From: Candidatus Uhrbacteria bacterium
GTDB lineage: Bacteria > Patescibacteriota > Patescibacteriia > 2-12-FULL-60-25
Length of the DNA stretch: 64,000 nt
Assembly: GCA_016222815.1 (NCBI GenBank)
Contig: JACRQE010000002.1
Location: forward strand, 124,001 to 188,000
Reading direction: 5' to 3'
Part shown: positions 59,918-64,000 of the stretch, piece after piece
Numbering within the stretch: position 1 is the first letter of the stretch
Layout: each line of letters starts with the position of its first letter
Made by a program: the position numbers and the translations under genes
Notes under the pieces: model-generated
The model's input: the letters and a program-made list of their open reading frames with translations, nothing else
Databases searched by the model: none
Told to the model about the DNA's origin: nothing

Positions 59918-61114
59918 ATGCCGATTAATCCAAACAAACCTCCAAACACCCCAGGCATCGCAACCCAAAACGTGATTCCGGTACGCGAGCCAGGAATATT
60001 CCAGGAAAGAGGCGTGGTGCCAGCGCAGGAGGTCACGGGTTTCACGGGTTGCCGCGTGTATCTGACCATGGAGAGGAAACCGCCTGAAGACCCGAAATCC
60101 GACCAGCGCAACGAGGACAATGTCCTGGCTGACCCGAGGACCGGGCTCATGGGCGTCATGGACGGGCTTGGAGGAGTCAGCCACGGCGATTTAGCCAGTA
60201 AAGCCGTCGAACGGCTTTTGCCTAAAGCGTTTACGGAGGCACTGACCGCGGTTTCGGCGGAGACCGCAGGAGTCTTGGCTAATCGACTGGCCAAATCCCA
60301 GAAACAAAAACTGACAGGACTCGGGGATCCGGACGCCATTGCCGAGAAGCTGGAAGAGATGAAAACCAAGCTGACCAAGGCTGACCCGGCAATCGTCCGG
60401 AAAGCGTGGGCGCTGATAAAAGCCTTGAGGGATATCAACGAACAGGTGAGAGGCTCCGGAGGCATGACCACGGCTTGCATCGGCATGGTGCATGAGACGC
60501 CGAAAGGCAGCCGCTATGCCATCGTGGCTAACGTAGGAGACAGCGGGGCTTTCATCAGACGAAAAGACGGAACCGTGGAGCGGCTGACGACTGAAGATTC
60601 GCAATTGGACGAATTGATGCGCTGCGGCATCCAGATAGGCGACCAGACACTAAAGGATCATTTGAATTCCTTACGGGACAGGCGAACCGGCAAAATCAAC
60701 ATGAAAACCGTCATCAAAATACCGATCACGCCAGAAAGCTGCCGCGTTTTCGGGTATTCGGAAAAAGGCTGTGAGCTGTTGATGAAAAGCAACCAAAAGA
60801 CATTCGACCAGGAATACGGCAACCTGAAAGTCGCAGTCAACCGCGCGCTGGGCGACAAGACGCCACCGGTCCCGTCATTGGAGATCGTCAAACTGGAATC
60901 CGGCGATGAGATCCTGTTCTGCACCGACGGCGTGATAGACAAATACGAGAACGAACAAACTGGAGATACGGATTTGTCAGAACTTTCAATGGACTTGGAA
61001 TTGGCGGACGATGCATTGGACCAACTGGACACGCTTCGGGTCATCTCCGCCCAAAGGAGAGTCCACTTCAAATACATAGATGACATCGCCATCGTGATGG
61101 CGGCCATCAAATAA
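59918..61114 (+). CDS. PP2C-type protein phosphatase
   Basis: A 398-residue PPM/PP2C phosphatase with the family motifs in order: RNEDNVLAD, GVMDGLGGVSHGDLAS, GGMTTACIGMV, IVANVGDSGAFI, EILFCTDGVIDKYE and IDDIAIVMAAI. The Asp residues bind the two metals. An inserted helical segment (about residues 105-175) after the first metal motif makes it longer than usual. It would remove Ser/Thr phosphates in the cytoplasm. Its target is unknown. A kinase-fold protein lies at 7 kb, but no link is shown. It starts eight bases after rlmH. Confidence 0.9.
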   Translation: MPINPNKPPNTPGIATQNVIPVREPGIFQERGVVPAQEVTGFTGCRVYLTMERKPPEDPKSDQRNEDNVLADPRTGLMGVMDGLGGVSHGDLASKAVERLLPKAFTEALTAVSAETAGVLANRLAKSQKQKLTGLGDPDAIAEKLEEMKTKLTKADPAIVRKAWALIKALRDINEQVRGSGGMTTACIGMVHETPKGSRYAIVANVGDSGAFIRRKDGTVERLTTEDSQLDELMRCGIQIGDQTLKDHLNSLRDRRTGKINMKTVIKIPITPESCRVFGYSEKGCELLMKSNQKTFDQEYGNLKVAVNRALGDKTPPVPSLEIVKLESGDEILFCTDGVIDKYENEQTGDTDLSELSMDLELADDALDQLDTLRVISAQRRVHFKYIDDIAIVMAAIK

Positions 61115-61120
61115 ACGACG

Positions 61121-61149
61121 ACTCCCCCGGCAACAACCGGGGGAGTTTT
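61121..61149. terminator. Bidirectional terminator
   Basis: ACTCCCCCGG/CCGGGGGAGT stem with T-run, between converging genes. Confidence 0.85.
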
Positions 61150-61152
61150 GAG

Positions 61153-61551
61153 TCAGACGGCGATGGCGGGCGGCGCGCGGAAAAAAGGATTCTCGGCCGC
61201 AAATGAACCGCTGGGCGTTGCGATTGAGACCTTCTTGACGTTGGTCCAAAGGCTGTCCCAGTCAAGGATCCAAAAGATTTCGTAGTCCTTGTCGGGCACG
61301 AAACGGTAGCGGTACCAGACTCCGCGCGGACCGGATACAGGCTCGGACCGGAGCTGTCCGTGAAGCTGTTTGAGTCCCTGGTCGGTCACGACTTCCAGGG
61401 CTACGGAACCGCCTTCGAAAGCCGCAGGACAGAAGCCCTGGAAGCCTTTGAAGCTGATGAACAGATCGGAGCTGGCCAAACGGACATCCAAGTCATCGAT
61501 GGACCTGGACGATTGCGGGAAGGCTTGATCCATGAAATCTTTTGTCGTCAT
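61153..61551 (-). CDS. Hypothetical beta-rich protein, 132 residues
   Basis: Begins MTTKDFMDQAFPQSSRSIDD, then alternating strands and aromatic residues (VWYRYRFVPDKDYEIFWILD) suggest a small all-beta fold. It ends in a Pro/Ala-rich tail. No family is recognised. It is alone on its strand between two plus-strand groups, with a shared terminator on its 3' side. Confidence 0.65.
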   Translation of the reverse strand: MTTKDFMDQAFPQSSRSIDDLDVRLASSDLFISFKGFQGFCPAAFEGGSVALEVVTDQGLKQLHGQLRSEPVSGPRGVWYRYRFVPDKDYEIFWILDWDSLWTNVKKVSIATPSGSFAAENPFFRAPPAIAV

Positions 61552-61641
61552 GTTCGCCTGCCGTGTAAAAGGTCTGAATCAAGCATTGACCGAAACCGGC
61601 TAAATGTCAAGGTCGGGATAGGGCAAATACCGATTGGGCGG

Positions 61642-61647
61642 TATAAT
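61642..61647 (+). promoter_or_regulatory. -10 box of the 61.7-kb gene group
   Basis: A perfect TATAAT ending ten bases before the ATG at 61658, so the message is almost leaderless. Confidence 0.55.
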
Positions 61648-61657
61648 CCAGTCGGAT

Positions 61658-61795
61658 ATGCCTAAGGACCATAAACTCATCCAAAATCCATTCGCCGAAG
61701 ACGTCTACCAGACGCTGGAGGCTGTTTGGGATGATTTCCAAAAAGACATGGAGCAGATAAGGGCTTACTTGGCCGGATTGGCCGAGAAAAAATAA
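61658..61795 (+). CDS. 45-residue acidic helical protein
   Basis: Reads MPKDHKLIQNPFAEDVYQTL and on to LAEKK. It is helical and acidic with a possible short coiled coil (DDFQKDMEQIRAYLAGL). It is too small for family assignment. The well-placed -10 box and the tight spacing to the next genes (5 and 12 bases) support it as the first gene of an operon of small proteins and one large unknown. Confidence 0.6.
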   Translation: MPKDHKLIQNPFAEDVYQTLEAVWDDFQKDMEQIRAYLAGLAEKK

Positions 61796-61800
61796 AATAT

Positions 61801-61992
61801 ATGAGCGACGAAGCTAAACAGCCGACAAAAACGGACAGCCGCACCCAAGCCATCAAGCAGGCCTGGACCGAGTTCAGCCGCAACTTAGGGCAAATCAAAG
61901 GCCGGATTTCGAACCTGAAAGAAACCAAGGAGGAAAATGAAAGGACCAAGAAACTCAAGTCCATCCAACAGGCGATCAAAAGCCATAAATAA
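61801..61992 (+). CDS. 63-residue charged helical protein
   Basis: Mostly one charged helix with heptad spacing (FSRNLGQIKGRISNLKETKE), basic at the C-terminus. It could be a coiled coil or nucleic-acid binder. No family is recognised. Second gene of the operon beginning at 61658. Confidence 0.65.
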   Translation: MSDEAKQPTKTDSRTQAIKQAWTEFSRNLGQIKGRISNLKETKEENERTKKLKSIQQAIKSHK

Positions 61993-62002
61993 ACCAAGAG
62001 GC

Positions 62003-62121
62003 ATATGCAGGAGAACCCCCAAGCCAAAGCCGGCCAAGAACGCCTGAAGCAGGCGTTCGAGTCCAAAAGCGAAAAGCCGGAGGCACTCGTCAGTGAGATG
62101 CTGCGTCAGGGCGACGTCCAG
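62003..62121 (+). repeat. 119-base direct repeat, left copy
   Basis: Identical to 63882-64000, which ends at the window edge. The bases before the two copies differ (C versus A), so the left boundary is real. Confidence 0.95.
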
Positions 62122-62163
62122 GTGACGGATATCTTGAGTTGGAAAGCGAGGGCCGAGAACTGA
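62005..62163 (+). CDS. 52-residue protein, first copy of a duplicated start
   Basis: Starts MQENPQAKAGQERLKQAFES and ends SWKARAEN. Charged and helical, not recognised. The first 39 codons recur exactly at 63884. Its 3' end overlaps the next gene by 25 bases. Function unknown. Confidence 0.6.
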   Translation: MQENPQAKAGQERLKQAFESKSEKPEALVSEMLRQGDVQVTDILSWKARAEN

Positions 62164-63539
62164 CCGCCGAGGAATTCAGCGAAAAGACGAATGAGCTTTT
62201 CGGGAGCCAAGACTTCGACTTCGCCGCTTTCGATACGCTTTTGGCCGCCGCTGAACCATCGGCTGAATACCGCGAAACCCTGGATGAGGGACTCAAGAAG
62301 AAGGTCGGGGTGAAGTTCTCGCGACTCCTGATGGAGAACAGGGAATACCGCGCAGGCCTGGCGGAGCTCAAAGGATCACTGACCGGCAAGCTGGAGGAAG
62401 ACGGGCCGGAGATCCTGGCGGAGAAATCGCTCGAAAACCTGGTTTCCCTTCAGGAGATGCTCGGACCGGATGCCCGGAAGATGGTCGAGACCATCAACCT
62501 CAGGTCGTATACCGACAAGCTCAAGCATCGCGAAACGACGAGCGCCCTGACCGTGAGATATCCGACATTCCACGAAGAGACCGGGGAGCTTATCGACGCC
62601 GGCATCGACGTCAACATGTATTACGAGACGGAAGACGGCGCCGAGGCGATAATCAAGAGGCAGTTCCTGATAAGAGGAGACGCTTTTGCCCAGCCGGACG
62701 AAAAACCTAAGAAAGTCGTGCACCACGAACTCATCAAACTGCCGGATTCGCTCAAACAATACGGCATTGCCGCGAATCTCACGAGCGAATCGCTCAAGCA
62801 GTACGACGAAGCCGGTTGCGACGAGATAGTCCTGCATGCCGACATCGACATGGGCGGCTACACTTGGGCGACGTACGGATACGGCTGGGACGAAGCGGCC
62901 GTCGGCCAGATGCACCTGGAGGACCAAGAGAAGAAAAAGGCGCTGAGCCAGTTCGACGAAAATAAGTTCAAAGAAAACCTCCTCAACAAGGAACCGAAAC
63001 TGACACCCCAAAAAATCAAGGAAAGGGTGTCGGCCGAACAGAGACGCTTGGTCGACAAGGCCGGCTATGAAGCCAGAAAACGGTTCGCGAAGATGTCCCC
63101 GCAGGAAAAACTCAAGACCCATCACGAACGCGTCAAGGAATTGGCGGCCAAAGGCTTGGAGAAATTCTCCAAAGCCTTGGCCGAAGCCGGGTTACCTGAA
63201 AGCGATCCCCAAGCCCAAGCGGCCATCCGGGAGTTCCAAGACGCCCTCGCCAATCCGGAAAGCATCACTCCGCAGACGCTGGCGGCCGTCGGCCGTGGCG
63301 GCCCCTTTCTCTACCAGGGGAAATCGAAGAAATGGTACACCAAAGAAAATTTCGAGGCGGCCGTGGCGGCCGGTACAGACAGCGAAAATCCGTCGCTCAA
63401 AGGCCCGACCCATGCCGGCAAAATATCCCTGACCAACGAGCATTGGTTCGGTCGCATCGAACTTAAGGCGAGCGGAGCGCAACAAGGCAAGAATCGGACC
63501 ATCCTGGAGAGGAAAATCAGCCGTTCAACCGAACAATAA
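62139..63539 (+). CDS. 466-residue protein, function unknown
   Basis: Opens with TTG at 62139 inside the preceding gene; the first ATG is 64 codons further and would remove clearly protein-like sequence. The N-terminal 130 residues are helical and acidic. A mixed central domain (about 130-270) holds the unusual IVLHADIDMGGYTWATYGYG. A long Lys/Glu-rich helical region (about 280-400) follows, then a compact end (KISLTNEHWFGRIELKASG). The central 'GGY.WA.YG' motif is probably the functional core, but I cannot name the family. The gene may be part of a tandem unit. Confidence 0.65.
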   Translation: MESEGRELTAEEFSEKTNELFGSQDFDFAAFDTLLAAAEPSAEYRETLDEGLKKKVGVKFSRLLMENREYRAGLAELKGSLTGKLEEDGPEILAEKSLENLVSLQEMLGPDARKMVETINLRSYTDKLKHRETTSALTVRYPTFHEETGELIDAGIDVNMYYETEDGAEAIIKRQFLIRGDAFAQPDEKPKKVVHHELIKLPDSLKQYGIAANLTSESLKQYDEAGCDEIVLHADIDMGGYTWATYGYGWDEAAVGQMHLEDQEKKKALSQFDENKFKENLLNKEPKLTPQKIKERVSAEQRRLVDKAGYEARKRFAKMSPQEKLKTHHERVKELAAKGLEKFSKALAEAGLPESDPQAQAAIREFQDALANPESITPQTLAAVGRGGPFLYQGKSKKWYTKENFEAAVAAGTDSENPSLKGPTHAGKISLTNEHWFGRIELKASGAQQGKNRTILERKISRSTEQ

Positions 63540-63547
63540 ATAAAAAT

Positions 63548-63862
63548 ATGGAACCTAAAGAAACCTACCCGTCAGGACAAGCCATGGAAGGAAGGAATAC
63601 GGACGACACAGGCAACGAAACGGACGCCGGATTCCACGAAATCGCCTGGAATACCTCGCCGGAGGCCAGCCGCAAAGATCTAGGAGCAATGGCGGAACAC
63701 ATCGTCGACCTGGCCGAAAGCCAGCTGGAAAGGGTCGCCGCAATCGATCCCCAGACCGCAATCAAAGGTTACGAACATTTGGTCGCCTCAAAGCAAGCGG
63801 ACGAGAACGTCACGCGCTGGATCAATCGCATCGCTGAGCTGAAGGACCAAAACAACGGCTAA
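63548..63862 (+). CDS. Hypothetical acidic protein, 104 residues
   Basis: A disordered acidic start (residues 1-30) is followed by a helical part (DLGAMAEHIVDLAESQLERV ... AIKGYEHLVASK). No family is recognised. It begins eight bases after the large unknown gene and precedes the second copy of the 52-residue gene start. Confidence 0.65.
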   Translation: MEPKETYPSGQAMEGRNTDDTGNETDAGFHEIAWNTSPEASRKDLGAMAEHIVDLAESQLERVAAIDPQTAIKGYEHLVASKQADENVTRWINRIAELKDQNNG

Positions 63863-63881
63863 GCCGGACCGAACCGAAACA

Positions 63882-64000
63882 ATATGCAGGAGAACCCCCA
63901 AGCCAAAGCCGGCCAAGAACGCCTGAAGCAGGCGTTCGAGTCCAAAAGCGAAAAGCCGGAGGCACTCGTCAGTGAGATGCTGCGTCAGGGCGACGTCCAG
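63882..64000 (+). repeat. 119-base direct repeat, right copy
   Basis: Exact copy of 62003-62121, cut by the window end; the true repeat may be longer. Confidence 0.95.
63884..64000 (+). CDS. Second copy of the MQENPQ small gene, cut by window edge
   Basis: The first 39 codons are identical to the gene at 62005, and the frame is open at the edge. It could begin a tandem copy of the unknown-protein unit or be an assembly overlap. Confidence 0.6.
   Translation, partial: MQENPQAKAGQERLKQAFESKSEKPEALVSEMLRQGDVQ

Overview
The window looks like part of a chromosome from a Candidate Phyla Radiation (Patescibacteria, Parcubacteria-like) bacterium of fairly high GC. This placement is inferred, not computed. 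It rests on three TrmB-type regulators, a DUF2207 protein, an endonuclease Q homologue, LytR_C and PI3/4-kinase-like proteins, giant Thr/Ser-rich secreted proteins with cohesin- and dockerin-like partners, many small proteins without recognisable families, apparently leaderless genes, and a 23S-5S locus with no adjacent 16S.

Layout. 1-8.4 kb: a Nudix fragment with two small Cys-containing proteins, then TrmB, DUF2207, a PfkB kinase, a BASS-type transporter, a 2-hydroxyacid dehydrogenase and a PI3/4-kinase-like protein. 8.4-15.1 kb: tRNA-Ala(TGC), a Ham1-type nucleotide phosphatase, a MurE-like ligase, a second TrmB, a promoter-bearing stretch without a convincing gene, and a run of small Shine-Dalgarno-led genes separated by a repeated twin-hairpin element. 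15.2-22.3 kb: CCA-adding enzyme, RRM protein, GH5 hydrolase, a 24-residue Lys-rich protein, EndoQ and a LytR_C protein.

22.5-46.1 kb is the most striking part: the same three-gene set occurs twice in the same order on the minus strand. Each set is a secreted protein with a C-terminal dockerin, a secreted protein with a cohesin-like domain and a C-terminal membrane anchor, and a giant secreted protein (about 2805 and 3108 residues) with tail-fibre-like repeats, a probable seven-bladed propeller and a Pro-rich tail. I infer a duplicated cell-surface complex held together by cohesin-dockerin contacts. REP-like palindromes lie between the two sets and bracket a GIY-YIG gene.

46.2-52.9 kb: a REP-associated tyrosine transposase (RAYT) that carries its own palindrome inside the reading frame, more small SD-led genes and a third TrmB. 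52.9-55.6 kb: an AT-richer segment with a Doc/AbrB toxin-antitoxin pair, a secreted trypsin-like protease and a lipoprotein. 55.7-59.4 kb: 5S and 23S rRNA, divergent from rlmH, whose product modifies 23S rRNA. 59.9-64 kb: a PP2C phosphatase and small unknown genes. The last 119 bases repeat 62003-62121 exactly.

Two expression styles recur. Many household and surface genes have an extended -10 box only 6-10 bases before the start codon (leaderless or nearly so). Several small unknown genes instead have TTGACA-N17 promoters, leaders and strong Shine-Dalgarno sites.
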